From positions 175,381 through 239,380 of the forward strand of contig NZ_JAGMUJ010000003.1 of the NCBI RefSeq assembly GCF_019049255.1: a DNA stretch of 64,000 bases. Reading direction: 5' to 3'. The stretch comes from Streptomyces sp. AC558_RSS880 (lineage in GTDB: Bacteria; Actinomycetota; Actinomycetes; Streptomycetales; Streptomycetaceae). The translations under genes and the position numbers were made by a program. Positions 1 to 9,040 of the stretch are shown piece by piece. Below the pieces are notes generated by a model. That model had not been told where the DNA came from and searched no databases. It saw nothing but the letters and a program-made list of their open reading frames with translations. Positions within the stretch are counted from its first letter, which is position 1, and every line of letters begins with the position of its first letter.

Positions 1-1
1 C

Positions 2-1198
2 TACGTGCTGGCCCGTCCCGAGGGCGCCGGACCCGGCACCAAGGGCCTGTCCCTCTTCCTCGTCCCGAAGTACCTCTTCGACGTCGAGACCGGCGAGCTG
101 GGCGAGCGCAACGGCGTCTACGCCACCAACGTCGAGCACAAGATGGGCCTGAAGGCCTCCAACACCTGCGAGATGACCTTCGGCGACCGGCACCCCGCCA
201 AGGGCTGGCTGATCGGCGACAAGCACGACGGCATCCGCCAGATGTTCCGCATCATCGAGTTCGCCCGCATGATGGTCGGCACGAAGGCGATCTCCACGCT
301 GTCGACGGGCTACCTCAACGCGCTGGAGTACGCCAAGGAGCGCGTCCAGGGCCCCGACCTGGCGAACTTCATGGACAAGAGCGCGCCCAAGGTCACCATC
401 ACCCACCACCCCGACGTGCGCCGCTCGCTGATGACACAGAAGGCGTACGCGGAGGGCATGCGCGCCCTGGTGCTGTACACGGCGTCGGTGCAGGACGCGA
501 TCGCGGTGAAGGAGGCGGCGGGCGAGGACGCGAAGTCCGAGCACGCCCTCAACGACCTCCTCCTGCCCATCGTCAAGGGCTACGGCTCCGAGAAGGGCTA
601 CGAGCAGCTCGCCCAGTCGCTGCAGACCTTCGGCGGCTCCGGCTTCCTGCAGGAGTACCCGATCGAGCAGTACATCCGGGACTCCAAGATCGACACCCTG
701 TACGAGGGCACCACCGCGATCCAGGGCCAGGACTTCTTCTTCCGGAAGATCGTCCGCAACCAGGGCGCCGCGCTGAACTCGCTCGCCGAGGACATCAAGA
801 AGTTCCTGGCGCTCGGCGAGGGCGGCGAGGAGCTCGGCACGGCCCGCGAGCACCTGGCCAGGGCGGCCGTCGAGCTGGAGGCCATCGTCGGCCTGATGCT
901 CACCGACCTCGCGGCCACCGAGCAGGACGTCAGGAACATCTACAAGGTGGGCCTGAACACCACCCGCCTGCTGATGGCCTCCGGTGACGTGATCGTCGGC
1001 TACCTGCTCCTCAAGGGCGCGGCGGTCGCCGCCGAGAAGCTCCCGACGGCCTCCGCCAAGGACAAGGCCTTCTACACCGGCAAGATCGCCGCGGCGAAGT
1101 TCTTCGCGGCCAACGTCCTGCCCGGCGTCACCCTGGCCCGCAAGGTCGCCGAAGGCGTCGAGCTGGATCTGATGGACCTGGACGAGGCGGCGTTCTAG
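2..1198 (+). CDS. Acyl-CoA dehydrogenase, C-terminal part (cut by window edge)
   Basis: The reading frame is open from the first bases and ends at TAG 1196-1198, so the N-terminus lies outside the window. The 398 visible residues match the middle and C-terminal domains of an FAD-dependent acyl-CoA dehydrogenase, which oxidises acyl-CoA to trans-2-enoyl-CoA in the first step of beta-oxidation. The segment [14 protein letters not shown] carries the Glu position that is the catalytic base in many family members, and it is preceded by the typical [15 protein letters not shown] stretch. The extra helical C-terminal region resembles long (about 600-residue) FadE5-like enzymes rather than 380-residue ones. 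A strong hairpin follows the gene. The family is secure; the substrate chain length cannot be read from the sequence. Confidence 0.92.
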   Translation, partial: YVLARPEGAGPGTKGLSLFLVPKYLFDVETGELGERNGVYATNVEHKMGLKASNTCEMTFGDRHPAKGWLIGDKHDGIRQMFRIIEFARMMVGTKAISTLSTGYLNALEYAKERVQGPDLANFMDKSAPKVTITHHPDVRRSLMTQKAYAEGMRALVLYTASVQDAIAVKEAAGEDAKSEHALNDLLLPIVKGYGSEKGYEQLAQSLQTFGGSGFLQEYPIEQYIRDSKIDTLYEGTTAIQGQDFFFRKIVRNQGAALNSLAEDIKKFLALGEGGEELGTAREHLARAAVELEAIVGLMLTDLAATEQDVRNIYKVGLNTTRLLMASGDVIVGYLLLKGAAVAAEKLPTASAKDKAFYTGKIAAAKFFAANVLPGVTLARKVAEGVELDLMDLDEAAF

Positions 1199-1272
1199 CC
1201 CCTTCCGGGACCTCCCGGGACCCTCCCGGACCTCCCGGGACAGACCCCACGAGATCCAGCCGGACCCCGCCC

Positions 1273-1306
1273 GAGGGCCCGCTCCCGCACAGGGAAGCGG
1301 GCCCTC
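1273..1306 (+). terminator. Hairpin terminator after acyl-CoA dehydrogenase
   Basis: A perfect 11-bp stem (1273-1283 with 1296-1306) with a 12-nt loop lies 75 bases after the stop codon and 20 bases before the next start. No U-tract follows, which is common for Streptomyces terminators. Because it is so close to the next gene it could also act as an attenuator-like element. Confidence 0.6.
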
Positions 1307-1327
1307 CCGCTCGTTAAGGTGAACCCC

Positions 1328-2626
1328 ATGAGCGCACCCTCCCGCTTCGATCGCGGCCACACCGACGACCTGATGTCCTTCCTGGCGGCGAGTCCCACGC
1401 CGTACCACGCCGTGGCGAACGCCGCCGAGCGGCTGGAGAAGGCGGGCTTCCGGCAGGTCGCGGAGACGGACGCCTGGGACGGGTCGTCGGGCGGCAAGTA
1501 CGTGCTGCGCGGCGGCGCGATCATCGCCTGGTACGTCCCCGAGGGCGCGGACGCGCACACCCCCTTCCGGATCGTCGGCGCCCACACCGACTCCCCCAAC
1601 CTGCGCGTGAAGCCCCGGCCCGACAGCGGGGCGCACGGCTGGCGCCAGGTGGCCGTGGAGATCTACGGCGGGCCGCTGCTCAACTCCTGGCTCGACCGCG
1701 ACCTGGGCCTGGCCGGCCGGCTGTCCCTGCGTGACGGCTCCACCCGCCTGGTCGACGTCGACCGTCCCCTGCTGCGGGTCCCCCAGCTCGCCATCCACCT
1801 GGACCGCTCGGTCAACGCCGACGGCCTCAAGCTCGACAAGCAGCGGCACATGCAGCCGGTGTGGGGCATGGGCGACGATGTGCGCGACGGCGACCTGATC
1901 GCCTTCCTGGCGGAGACCGCCGGGATCCCGTCCGGCGAGGTCACCGGCTGGGACCTGATGGTCCACTCCGTCGAGCCGCCCGCCTACCTGGGCCGCGACC
2001 GCGAGCTGGTGGCCGGTCCGCGCATGGACAACCTGCTCTCCGTGCACGCCGGCACGGCCGCGCTCGCCGCCGTGGCCGGCCGGGGCTCCGCCCTCTCCCA
2101 CATCCCCGTCCTCGCCGCCTTCGACCACGAGGAGAACGGCTCCCAGTCCGACACCGGCGCGGACGGCCCGCTGCTCGGCGGCGTCCTGGAGCGTTCGGTG
2201 TTCGCGCGCGGAGGCTCGTACGAGGACCGGGCGCGTGCCTTCGCCGGCACCGTCTGCCTCTCCTCCGACACCGGTCACGCCGTCCACCCCAACTACGCGG
2301 AACGGCACGACCCGACGCACCACCCGCGCGTCGACGGCGGCCCCATCCTCAAGGTGAACGTCAACAACCGCTACGCCACGGACGGTTCCGGTCGGGCGGT
2401 CTTCGCGGCGGCCTGCGAGAAGGCGGACGTCCCCTTCCAGTCCTTCGTCTCCAACAACGCGATGCCGTGCGGCACCACCATCGGCCCGATCACCGCGGCC
2501 CGGCACGGCATCCGGACCGTCGACATCGGCGTGGCGATCCTGTCGATGCACAGCGCCCGCGAACTGTGCGGCGCGAAGGACCCGTTCCTGCTGGCGAACG
2601 CCCTCGTCGCGTTCCTCGACGGCTAG
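1328..2626 (+). CDS. M18-family aspartyl aminopeptidase
   Basis: This 432-residue protein is a dinuclear-zinc metallopeptidase of family M18, which removes N-terminal acidic (and other) residues from peptides in the cytoplasm. Metal-site motifs are visible in order: GAHTDSPNLR (His86), a GPRMDNL Asp near residue 235, DHEENGSQ with the catalytic/ligand Glu pair near 268, and a C-terminal ILSMHSAREL His. The length matches the family norm of 420-450. ATG 1328 is preferred over GTG 1319 because AAGGTG at 1316-1321 is a Shine-Dalgarno sequence spaced 6 bases from it. It appears monocistronic between the upstream hairpin and the next small gene. The family call is secure. Confidence 0.93.
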   Translation: MSAPSRFDRGHTDDLMSFLAASPTPYHAVANAAERLEKAGFRQVAETDAWDGSSGGKYVLRGGAIIAWYVPEGADAHTPFRIVGAHTDSPNLRVKPRPDSGAHGWRQVAVEIYGGPLLNSWLDRDLGLAGRLSLRDGSTRLVDVDRPLLRVPQLAIHLDRSVNADGLKLDKQRHMQPVWGMGDDVRDGDLIAFLAETAGIPSGEVTGWDLMVHSVEPPAYLGRDRELVAGPRMDNLLSVHAGTAALAAVAGRGSALSHIPVLAAFDHEENGSQSDTGADGPLLGGVLERSVFARGGSYEDRARAFAGTVCLSSDTGHAVHPNYAERHDPTHHPRVDGGPILKVNVNNRYATDGSGRAVFAAACEKADVPFQSFVSNNAMPCGTTIGPITAARHGIRTVDIGVAILSMHSARELCGAKDPFLLANALVAFLDG

Positions 2627-2707
2627 TCAACTGCCGTACGGCGCATGGGTGACGCCCGCCCGGGTACCCGGTTCGCACCGGAAACACCGGACAGGGAGGC
2701 GACACTC

Positions 2708-2953
2708 ATGGGCCTCGGCGGATGCATCATCCTCATCGCCGTGGGAGCAATCCTCACGTTCGCGACCGACTGGGACATGCAGGGTGTCAACCTTGACCTG
2801 GTCGGCGTCATCTTCATGATCGTCGGTCTGATCGGCGTCGCGACCTTCAGCAGCATCGCCCGGCGCAGGCGGGTCGTGGTGCCCCCCGCCACCCCGGTCG
2901 TCGACGACACCACCCGCACCCGCGACGGGTACAGCGACGGGTACGGGGTCTGA
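2708..2953 (+). CDS. Small two-helix membrane protein (DUF6458-like)
   Basis: This 81-residue protein starts MGLGGCIILIAVGAILTFA, a first membrane helix. A short polar loop containing DWDMQGVNLDLVG leads to a second helix (VGVIFMIVGLIGVATF), followed by a basic RRRR stretch and a polar tail. The pattern matches the small actinobacterial DUF6458 family, whose function is unknown. ATG 2708 has AGGGAGG at 2693-2699 in front; a longer reading from 2645 has no comparable ribosome site and no conserved features. A clear terminator hairpin follows. The gene is real; no function can be inferred. Confidence 0.8.
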   Translation: MGLGGCIILIAVGAILTFATDWDMQGVNLDLVGVIFMIVGLIGVATFSSIARRRRVVVPPATPVVDDTTRTRDGYSDGYGV

Positions 2954-2971
2954 CCGGACATCTGCCACACC

Positions 2972-3004
2972 GAAGGGCGCGGGAGAGGAGTTCCCGCGCC
3001 CTTC
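2972..3004. terminator. Strong hairpin terminator between convergent genes
   Basis: A perfect 13-bp stem (2972-2984 with 2992-3004) with a 7-nt loop lies 19 bases after the small membrane-protein gene and is followed by TTCCTC. It lies between convergent genes and could serve both strands. Confidence 0.8.
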
Positions 3005-3049
3005 TTCCTCGCCGCGCCGTCGTGGTGCGGCCGAGCAGCCCTCCGGCCG

Positions 3050-3442
3050 TCAGCCGAGCGCGTGCCCCGTCGTCGTGTCCACGTGGGCCGGGACCTCGTC
3101 GTGGCGGTCGCCGGTGGTGAGGGTGCCGGTGGGCTCGAAGAGGAGGATCGCGGTGGGGACGGGGGCGTAGGGCTTGTGCTCGACGCCGCGGGGGACCGTG
3201 AACACGGAGCCCTTCGGGAGGACGACGGTGCGCTCTCCGGACGGCTCACGCAGGGCGATGTGCAGTTCGCCGTCGAGGACGAGGAAGAACTCGTCGGTGT
3301 GGTCGTGCGCGTGCCAGACGTGTTCGCCCTCCACCTTGGCGACGCGTACGTCGTAGTCGTTGACGGCGGTGACGATGCGGGGGCTCCACTGCTCCGCGAA
3401 GGAGGCGAGGGCCCGGTCGAGGGAGAGGGGTTCCTGTGCCAT
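3050..3442 (-). CDS. Cupin-domain protein
   Basis: This 130-residue protein is a single cupin beta-barrel. The first motif is visible as HAHDHTDEFFLVLDGEL (His, His and Glu of the G(X)5HXH(X)3,4E type), and a second motif around VPRGVEHKPYA supplies another His. This suggests a metal-binding fold, but no reaction can be assigned. ATG 3442 begins MAQEPLSLDRAL. It is divergent from the AraC-type regulator with only 51 bases between the starts, so the two probably share a control region and the cupin may be a target of that regulator (inference). Confident on fold, not on function. Confidence 0.85.
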   Translation of the reverse strand: MAQEPLSLDRALASFAEQWSPRIVTAVNDYDVRVAKVEGEHVWHAHDHTDEFFLVLDGELHIALREPSGERTVVLPKGSVFTVPRGVEHKPYAPVPTAILLFEPTGTLTTGDRHDEVPAHVDTTTGHALG

Positions 3443-3493
3443 GCCGTCAGCGTCGGTGATGCGCCGACACCGGGCCAGTGCTAGAAATCGCGC

Positions 3494-4498
3494 ATGCCGC
3501 AAGGATCCTCTCAGCCCGCGCGCACCCACCGCGTCGCCGTGATCGTCGACGAGGGCACCAACCCGTTCGAGGTCGGCGTGGCCACCGAGCTGTTCGGGCT
3601 GCCCCGGCCCGAACTGGGAATGCCGTGCGCGCCGTACCGGGTGGCCCTGTGCACCCCCACGCCCGAAGTGCCCATGAACCACCGGTTCTTCACGATGACC
3701 GGCGTGGCGGGGCTGGACGCCGTGGACGAGGCGGACACCCTCGTCGTGCCCGGGCGGCCGGACAACGTCGTACCGCGCGGGGAGGCGGTCCTCGACGCGA
3801 TCCGGCGCACCCACGCGCGGGGCGCCCGTGTCGTCAGCTTCTGCACCGGCGCCTTCGCCCTCGCCGAGGCGGGTCTGCTCGACGGGCGCCGCGCCACGAC
3901 GCACTGGATGTGGGTGGACTCCTTCCGGGAGCTGCATCCGAAGGTGCTGCTGGAGCCGGACGTGCTGTTCGTGGACGACGGGGACGTCCTCACCGCCGCG
4001 GGCAGCTCCGCCGCGCTGGACCTGGGACTGCATCTGTGGCGCCGGGACCACGGGGCCGAGGTCGCCAACGCGGTCTCCCGGCGCCTGGTGTTCGCCGCGC
4101 ACCGGGACGGCGGGCAGCGGCAGTTCGTGGAGCGTCCGGTCCCTCCGGTGCCGGACGAGTCGCTGGGCCCGCTGCTGGCCTGGGCTCAGGAGCACCTGGA
4201 CGAGCCGCTGACGGTGGCGGACCTCGCGTCCCGCGCGGCGGTGAGCCCGGCCACCCTGCACCGGCGGTTCCGCGCGCAGCTCGGCACGACACCGCTCGCG
4301 TGGCTGACCGGTGAGCGCGTGGCGCTGGCGTGCCGGCTCATCGAGCGGGGGGAGCAGCGGCTGGACGTGGTGGCCGCGCGCAGCGGTCTGGGGACGGCGG
4401 CGAACCTGCGGGCGCGGCTGCGGCGCGAGACGGGACTCAGCCCGTCGGCCTACCGGCGGCGTTTCGGAACGCTCGGCGGGGAAGCCCTCGTGCCATGA
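3494..4498 (+). CDS. AraC-family regulator with DJ-1/PfpI-like N-terminal domain
   Basis: The 334-residue protein has an N-terminal class I glutamine-amidotransferase-like (DJ-1/PfpI) domain, residues about 12-190, with a nucleophile-elbow-like FCTGAFALAEAG. The C-terminal AraC/XylS double helix-turn-helix covers about 225-325 (AVSPATLHRRFRAQLGTTPL, then a second helix pair ending in LSPSAYRRRF). This is the FtrA/GlxA-like class of transcription factors, in which the amidotransferase fold senses a ligand without catalysis. It is divergent from the cupin gene. Its stop overlaps the next gene's ATG (ATGA at 4495-4498), so the following LURP-one gene is probably cotranslated. Confidence 0.92.
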   Translation: MPQGSSQPARTHRVAVIVDEGTNPFEVGVATELFGLPRPELGMPCAPYRVALCTPTPEVPMNHRFFTMTGVAGLDAVDEADTLVVPGRPDNVVPRGEAVLDAIRRTHARGARVVSFCTGAFALAEAGLLDGRRATTHWMWVDSFRELHPKVLLEPDVLFVDDGDVLTAAGSSAALDLGLHLWRRDHGAEVANAVSRRLVFAAHRDGGQRQFVERPVPPVPDESLGPLLAWAQEHLDEPLTVADLASRAAVSPATLHRRFRAQLGTTPLAWLTGERVALACRLIERGEQRLDVVAARSGLGTAANLRARLRRETGLSPSAYRRRFGTLGGEALVP

Positions 4499-4989
4499 GA
4501 TTCCTTGTGCGGGACCGGATCCTCGGGATCGGGGACGACTACTGGATCGAGGACGACCACGGGAACAAGGTCTTCCTCGTCGACGGCAAGGCGATGCGGC
4601 TGCGGGACACCTTCGAGCTGAAGGACGCCGAGGGGCACGTCCTCATCGACATCCGGCAGAAGATGTTCGCCCTGCGGGACACGATGGTGATCGAACGCGG
4701 CGGGGAGCCGCTGGCGACGGTCCGGCGCAAACGGCTGTCGCTGCTGCGCAACCACTACCGGGTGGCGCTGGCGGACGGCGGCACCGAGCTGGACGTCAGC
4801 GGCCGGATCCTCGACCGGGAGTTCGCCGTCGAGTACGACGGCGAACTGCTCGCCGTGATCTCCCGGCGCCTGCTGACCGTACGGGACACCTACGCCGTCG
4901 ACGTCGTGCGCGAGGACGCGGACCCGGCGCTGCTGATCGCGGTGGCGGTGTGCGTGATCCACCTGGCGGAGAAGGAGCGGGAGGAGTAG
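4495..4989 (+). CDS. LURP-one-related (tubby C2-like) protein
   Basis: The 164-residue protein consists of repeated short beta strands with alternating pattern (RILGIGDDYWIED, KVFLVDGKAMRLRDTF, LIDIRQKMFALRDTM, ISRRLLTVRDTYAVDV). This is typical of the LURP-one-related/tubby C2 fold (formerly DUF567), and the repeated RDT motif is distinctive. No catalytic residues are known for the family; a lipid- or membrane-associated scaffold role has been suggested by fold. ATG 4495 overlaps the regulator's TGA, so it is the second gene of a two-gene operon. Its C-terminal hydrophobic stretch (ALLIAVAVCVIHLA) is part of the fold. Function remains unknown. Confidence 0.85.
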   Translation: MRFLVRDRILGIGDDYWIEDDHGNKVFLVDGKAMRLRDTFELKDAEGHVLIDIRQKMFALRDTMVIERGGEPLATVRRKRLSLLRNHYRVALADGGTELDVSGRILDREFAVEYDGELLAVISRRLLTVRDTYAVDVVREDADPALLIAVAVCVIHLAEKEREE

Positions 4990-5001
4990 GGGGTGCCCGT
5001 G

Positions 5002-5796
5002 TCAGCGGCGGGGACGGTCCAGGCCCAGGACGCGGTCCTTGAGGGCCGGGAAGCGTTCGCGGGTGCCCGCCACCGTGGCCGGGTCGAAGTCGACCGTGAG
5101 GACCTCCTCGCCGGGGCCCGCCTCCGCCAGGATCTCCCCCCAGGGATCGACCACGATCGAGTGACCCGCCTGCGGAACCCCCGCGTGCGTCCCGGCCGTT
5201 CCACACGCGAGGACGAACGCCTGGTTCTCCACCGCCCGTGCCTGAGCCAGGAGCGTCCAGTGGGACCGGCGGCGCTCCGGCCAGCCCGCCGGGACGACGA
5301 GGGTCTCGGCGCCGGCGTCGACGAGACCGCGGAAGAGTTCGGGGAAACGGAGGTCGTAGCAGGTCGCCACACCGACGACGGTGTGCGGCAGACGGACGGT
5401 CACCAGTGCGTCGCCCGCCCCCATCAGCACGGCCTCGCCCTTGTCGAAGCCGAAGCGGTGGATCTTGCGGTAGGCGGCGGCCAGGTCACCGGAGGAGGAG
5501 AAGACGAGAGAGGTGTTGTAGAGGGTGCCGTCGGGGTCCCGTTCCGGGATCGATCCCGCGTGCAGCCACACGCCCGCGTCACTCGCGGCCTTGGCCATCG
5601 CCTCGAAGGTCGGTCCTTCGAGCGGTTCCGCCTCGTCGGCGAACCCCTCGTACGCGAACGCGCCCGTGGTCCACAGTTCCGGAAGCACGACGAGATCGGC
5701 CCCGGCCTGATCCCGTACCATCCCGGCGACCCGGAGCCGACGCGATTCGGTCGATTCGTCCTCGTTCACGGCGACTTGGAGCAAGGAAGCGCGCAC
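5002..5796 (-). CDS. Carbon-nitrogen hydrolase (nitrilase superfamily, amidase-type)
   Basis: The 264-residue protein has the nitrilase-superfamily Glu-Lys-Cys triad. Glu is in VVLPELWTTGAF (about residue 40), Lys in AAYRKIHRFGFDKGE (about 113) and Cys in VGVATCYDLRFPELFR (about 147). Size and motifs match omega-amidase/Nit2-like and plant-type carbon-nitrogen hydrolases, which cleave small amides in the cytoplasm. GTG 5796 is the chosen start because it gives the standard N-terminus VRASLLQVAVNEDES; longer readings only add non-conserved sequence. It is convergent with the LURP-one gene (12-base gap) and divergent from the next gene. The exact amide substrate is not determined. Confidence 0.9.
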   Translation of the reverse strand: MRASLLQVAVNEDESTESRRLRVAGMVRDQAGADLVVLPELWTTGAFAYEGFADEAEPLEGPTFEAMAKAASDAGVWLHAGSIPERDPDGTLYNTSLVFSSSGDLAAAYRKIHRFGFDKGEAVLMGAGDALVTVRLPHTVVGVATCYDLRFPELFRGLVDAGAETLVVPAGWPERRRSHWTLLAQARAVENQAFVLACGTAGTHAGVPQAGHSIVVDPWGEILAEAGPGEEVLTVDFDPATVAGTRERFPALKDRVLGLDRPRR

Positions 5797-5979
5797 ACTA
5801 CCACCGTCCTGGCATTCGGCCCGCGCACACGGGCCTACGATCGTCACACGAAAGCACTGCCGGGGTGCCTCACAGCAGCGTAACTTAGCGTCCCGAGACA
5901 CCCGCCGAGTGCAGCCACCGCCCACTGGCACCGCCGCCACAACCTGCCCGTGTACCGACCGCCGAGGGGTCCCGTTTCC

Positions 5980-6804
5980 GTGAGCCTGCATCCCACCCTC
6001 CAGCCCTACGCCGACGCCTGGACCCACTCCATCGAGGCGATATCCGAGCTGGTGCAGCCGCTCCCGGAGGCCGACTGGAACCGGCGGACGCCGTGCCCGG
6101 GCTGGTCGGTCCGTGACATCGTCTCGCACGTCATCGGCCTGGACTCCGAGATGTACGGCGACCCCCGCCCCATCCACACGCTGCCGCGCGACCTGTTCCA
6201 CGTCACCAACGACCACCAGCGGTACATGGAGATGCAGGTCGACGTGCGCCGCCACCACACGGCGCCGGAGATGACCTCCGAGCTGGAGCTCATGATCATC
6301 CGCCGCAACCGCCAGCTGCGGAACGAGAACCGCGAGCCCGGCACCACGGTGCGCGGCCCGCTCGGCACGGAGCTGACGCTGGAGGAGTCCATGCGCCGGC
6401 ACGCCTTCGCCGTGTGGGCGCACGAGCAGGACCTGCGCACGGCCCTCGGCCGCCCCGGCAACCTCGACTCCCCCGGCGCGTACGTCGCCCGTGACGTGCT
6501 GCTCGCCGAGCTGCCGCGCGTGGTCGCCGAGCTCGCGCAGGCGCCGCGCAGCTCGGCCGTGGTCATCGACGTCCACGGTCCGGTGGAGTTCCTGCGCACG
6601 ATCCGCGTCGACATCCAGGGCCGGGGCACCCTGGAAACGGCCCCGGCCCTCGGCCCGGCCGCCTCCCTCGCCCTCGACTGGGAGACCTACGTCCGCCTGG
6701 CCTGCGGCCGGGTGACGGCGGAAGCGGTGACGGACCGGGTGAAGACGGAGGGCGACCAGGACCTGGCGGCGGCGATCCTCCGCTACTTCGCGGTCACCCC
6801 GTAA
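5980..6804 (+). CDS. Maleylpyruvate isomerase-family (DinB/MDMPI) mycothiol-dependent protein
   Basis: This 274-residue protein carries an N-terminal DinB-like four-helix metal-binding domain of the MDMPI type. The conserved PEADWNRRTPCPGWSVRDIV and VSHVIGLD segment contributes one His ligand, and HAFAVWAHEQDLRTALGRP contributes others. A C-terminal SCP2-like domain follows from about residue 175. Family members use mycothiol as cofactor or co-substrate in actinobacteria. GTG 5980 is preferred over GTG 5950 because GAGGGGT at 5964-5970 is spaced about 9 bases from it. A hairpin follows the gene. The real reaction in this organism is unknown. Confidence 0.85.
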   Translation: MSLHPTLQPYADAWTHSIEAISELVQPLPEADWNRRTPCPGWSVRDIVSHVIGLDSEMYGDPRPIHTLPRDLFHVTNDHQRYMEMQVDVRRHHTAPEMTSELELMIIRRNRQLRNENREPGTTVRGPLGTELTLEESMRRHAFAVWAHEQDLRTALGRPGNLDSPGAYVARDVLLAELPRVVAELAQAPRSSAVVIDVHGPVEFLRTIRVDIQGRGTLETAPALGPAASLALDWETYVRLACGRVTAEAVTDRVKTEGDQDLAAAILRYFAVTP

Positions 6805-6823
6805 CCGCGTATCCGCGGGCAGT

Positions 6824-6842
6824 CGTGCCGCAGGGCGGCACG
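6824..6842 (+). terminator. Hairpin terminator
   Basis: A perfect 8-bp stem (6824-6831 with 6835-6842) and 3-nt loop start 20 bases after the MDMPI-family gene. Confidence 0.6.
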
Positions 6843-6844
6843 GG

Positions 6845-6897
6845 TGGGCGATGGGGGTCCCCCCGCTCGAGCGCAGCCGAGAGTGGGGGAGGCACCC
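6845..6897. repeat. Streptomyces-type dispersed intergenic element (REP-like)
   Basis: The segment contains GGGGGTCCCCCCGCTCGAGC followed about 12 bases later by GAGAGTGGGGGAGG, so C-rich and G-rich arms can fold together. From memory this sequence type recurs in intergenic regions of many Streptomyces genomes. A shorter GTGGGGGTCCCCAC palindrome near 58420 is related. It may help terminate transcription from both convergent genes. Confidence 0.5.
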
Positions 6898-6948
6898 GGC
6901 AAGCGCCGGCCGCGCGACCCACCCCCGCCCGGCAACAACACCGGGCGC

Positions 6949-8259
6949 CTACACAGGCACGTGCACCGAAGCCACCCGGCTCGCGACCAACCGCTCCCGC
7001 TCCGCCCGAGCCGCCCGCCTCCGCAACCGCAGAATCTGGGTGACACCCAAGACCTGCAGCACGAACACGGACGAGAAGGCGACGGCGTAGTCGTCCCCCG
7101 TCGCGTCCAGCAGCACCCCGACCGCGAACAACGTCGTCATGGAAGCCACGAAGCCCCCCATGTTCGTGATCCCCGACGCCGTCCCCTGCCGCTCGGCCGG
7201 ATTCGCCGGCCGCGCGAAGTCGAACCCGATCATCGACGCCGGCCCACAGGCCCCCAGCACCGCGCACAACACCACCAGCAGCCACATCGGCGCCGTATCC
7301 GCCGGATGGACCAGTGTGGCCGCCCACACCACCGCCGTCGCCCCCACGGTCCCCAGCGCCAGCGGCAGCCGCGCCCCGTGGTGCCGGGCGATGACCTGGC
7401 CGTACACGAGCCCGAAGACCATGTTGGACAGCACGACGAGAGTGAGCAGCTCACCGGCGGTCGCCCGGGACAGCCCCTGCGCCTCCACCAGGAACGGCAT
7501 GCCCCACAGCAGCAGGAACACCATCGCCGGGAACTGGGTGGTGAAGTGCACCCACAGCCCGAGCCGCGTCCCCGGCTCCCGCCAGGAGGCGGCGATCTGA
7601 CGGCGTACGTAGGCGGCGCCCTGGTGCGGAACCGGCTCCGGCTCGTAGCCCTCGGGGTGGTCCTCGAGGAAGAACAGGAGCAGCACGAACACCACGACAC
7701 CGGCCAGCGCGCTGCCCGCGAACGCCGCCGTCCAGCCGATGCCGTGCAGCAGCCGGGACAGGACCAGCGTGGAGACGAGGTTGCCCGCCATGCCGGCCAG
7801 CCCCGCCATCTGCGCGACCAGCGGCCCGCGCCGGGCCGGGAACCACCGGGTGCCCAGCCGCAGCACGCTGATGAACGTCATCGCGTCACCGCAGCCGAGC
7901 AGCACCCGCGAGGCGAGCGCCATGCCGTACGACGGTGAGAACGCGAAGCCCAGCTGCCCGGCCGTGAACAGCACGACGCCGATGCCCAGCACCTTCTTGG
8001 TGCCGAGCCGGTCGACCAGCAGCCCGACGGGTATCTGCATGCCCGCGTAGACCAGCAGTTGGAGGATGGAGAAGGTGGACAGGGCGGAGGCGCCCACGTC
8101 GAAGCGGTCGGCGGCGTCGAGGCCGGCCACGCCCAGCGACGTGCGGAAGATGACGGCGACGAAGTAGACCGAGACGCCGATCCCCCACACGGCGAGGGCG
8201 CGCCGCCCGCCGGGCGGGTCCCCGGGCAGCGTGCCCGGAGCCGTACGCGCGCCGCTCAT
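6949..8259 (-). CDS. MFS transporter
   Basis: The 436-residue protein has about 12 predicted membrane helices. It shows the major facilitator loop 2-3 signature in modified form (GLLVDRLGTKKVLGIGVVLF) and a matching second-half region around GQVIARHHGARLPLALG. The resemblance is to anion:cation/nitrate-sialate-type carriers, but the substrate is not readable. ATG 8259 overlaps the stop of the upstream GntR regulator by four bases (ATGA on the minus strand), so the two form an operon and the transporter is a likely target of the regulator. The C-terminus is a basic cytoplasmic tail (RLRRRAARAERERL). Confidence 0.9.
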   Translation of the reverse strand: MSGARTAPGTLPGDPPGGRRALAVWGIGVSVYFVAVIFRTSLGVAGLDAADRFDVGASALSTFSILQLLVYAGMQIPVGLLVDRLGTKKVLGIGVVLFTAGQLGFAFSPSYGMALASRVLLGCGDAMTFISVLRLGTRWFPARRGPLVAQMAGLAGMAGNLVSTLVLSRLLHGIGWTAAFAGSALAGVVVFVLLLFFLEDHPEGYEPEPVPHQGAAYVRRQIAASWREPGTRLGLWVHFTTQFPAMVFLLLWGMPFLVEAQGLSRATAGELLTLVVLSNMVFGLVYGQVIARHHGARLPLALGTVGATAVVWAATLVHPADTAPMWLLVVLCAVLGACGPASMIGFDFARPANPAERQGTASGITNMGGFVASMTTLFAVGVLLDATGDDYAVAFSSVFVLQVLGVTQILRLRRRAARAERERLVASRVASVHVPV

Positions 8260-8909
8260 CGCACCTCACCCCGGGCCAGGTGGGAGAACCAGCCGACGTG
8301 CCGGTGGACGACCCCGACGGCCGCCTCCGCGTCGCCGGAGCGCAGCGCCTGAAGAATCTCCCCGTGCTCGGCGAGGGTCTTGGCGATCCGGTCGGGGTGG
8401 GAGTGCATCACGGCGACGCCCATCCGCAGCTGGCGGTCGCGGAGCTGGTCGTAGAGGCGGGAGAGGATCTCGTTGCCGCCGCTGCGGACGATCTCGGCGT
8501 GGAAGCACCGGTCGGTGACGGACGCCGCGGCGAAGTCACCGGCGGCGGCCTGCTCCTTCTGCCGGGCGAGCAGCTCCTCGAGGCGCTCGATGAGTCCGGG
8601 CGGCGCGGGTACGGCCTTCCTGGCGGCGTGCTCCTCGACGAGCAGCCGGGTCTCGACGACGTCGGCGATCTCCTGCGCGGAGACGGGCAGGACGAGGGCG
8701 CCCTTCTTCGGGTAGAGCTTGATCAGCCCTTCGGCCTCCAGCCGCAGCAGCGCCTCGCGCACGGGGGTCCGTGAGACCCCCACGGCCTCGGCCAGCTCGC
8801 CTTCGGTGAGCAGCGTCCCGCCCTCGTAACGGCGTTCCAGGACGCCCTGTTTGACGTGGGTGTAGACGCGGTCGGTGGCGGGTGGTTGCTTCACGACGGC
8901 CATGCTCAT
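8256..8909 (-). CDS. GntR-family (FadR subfamily) transcriptional regulator
   Basis: The 217-residue protein has an N-terminal winged helix with the GntR recognition pattern (GELAEAVGVSRTPVREALLRLEAEGLI, residues about 33-60). The all-helical FCD ligand domain follows, with metal-binding-type His residues in CFHAEIVRSG, AEHGEILQAL and VHRHVGWF. FCD regulators bind carboxylate ligands, often through a metal. Two ATGs (8909 and 8903) are possible; neither has a strong ribosome site, which suggests a short or absent leader. It heads an operon with the MFS transporter and faces the DD-peptidase gene. Confidence 0.92.
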   Translation of the reverse strand: MSMAVVKQPPATDRVYTHVKQGVLERRYEGGTLLTEGELAEAVGVSRTPVREALLRLEAEGLIKLYPKKGALVLPVSAQEIADVVETRLLVEEHAARKAVPAPPGLIERLEELLARQKEQAAAGDFAAASVTDRCFHAEIVRSGGNEILSRLYDQLRDRQLRMGVAVMHSHPDRIAKTLAEHGEILQALRSGDAEAAVGVVHRHVGWFSHLARGEVR

Positions 8910-9040
8910 GCGGACAGGATAGATACAACACGCACGCATGGAAGAATCCATCCACGATGCGGACTCGAGAAAGTCGGAAGTGACCCCGACTCGCGCACAA
9001 CCATCCGCACGCACCGCGAGTCAGACAGGAGTGGCCCCCC

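Noticed and set aside
6955..6964. GCACGTGCAC considered as a second parS site
   Set aside because: It shares only CACGTG with the parS consensus and lacks the GTTT/AAAC arms.
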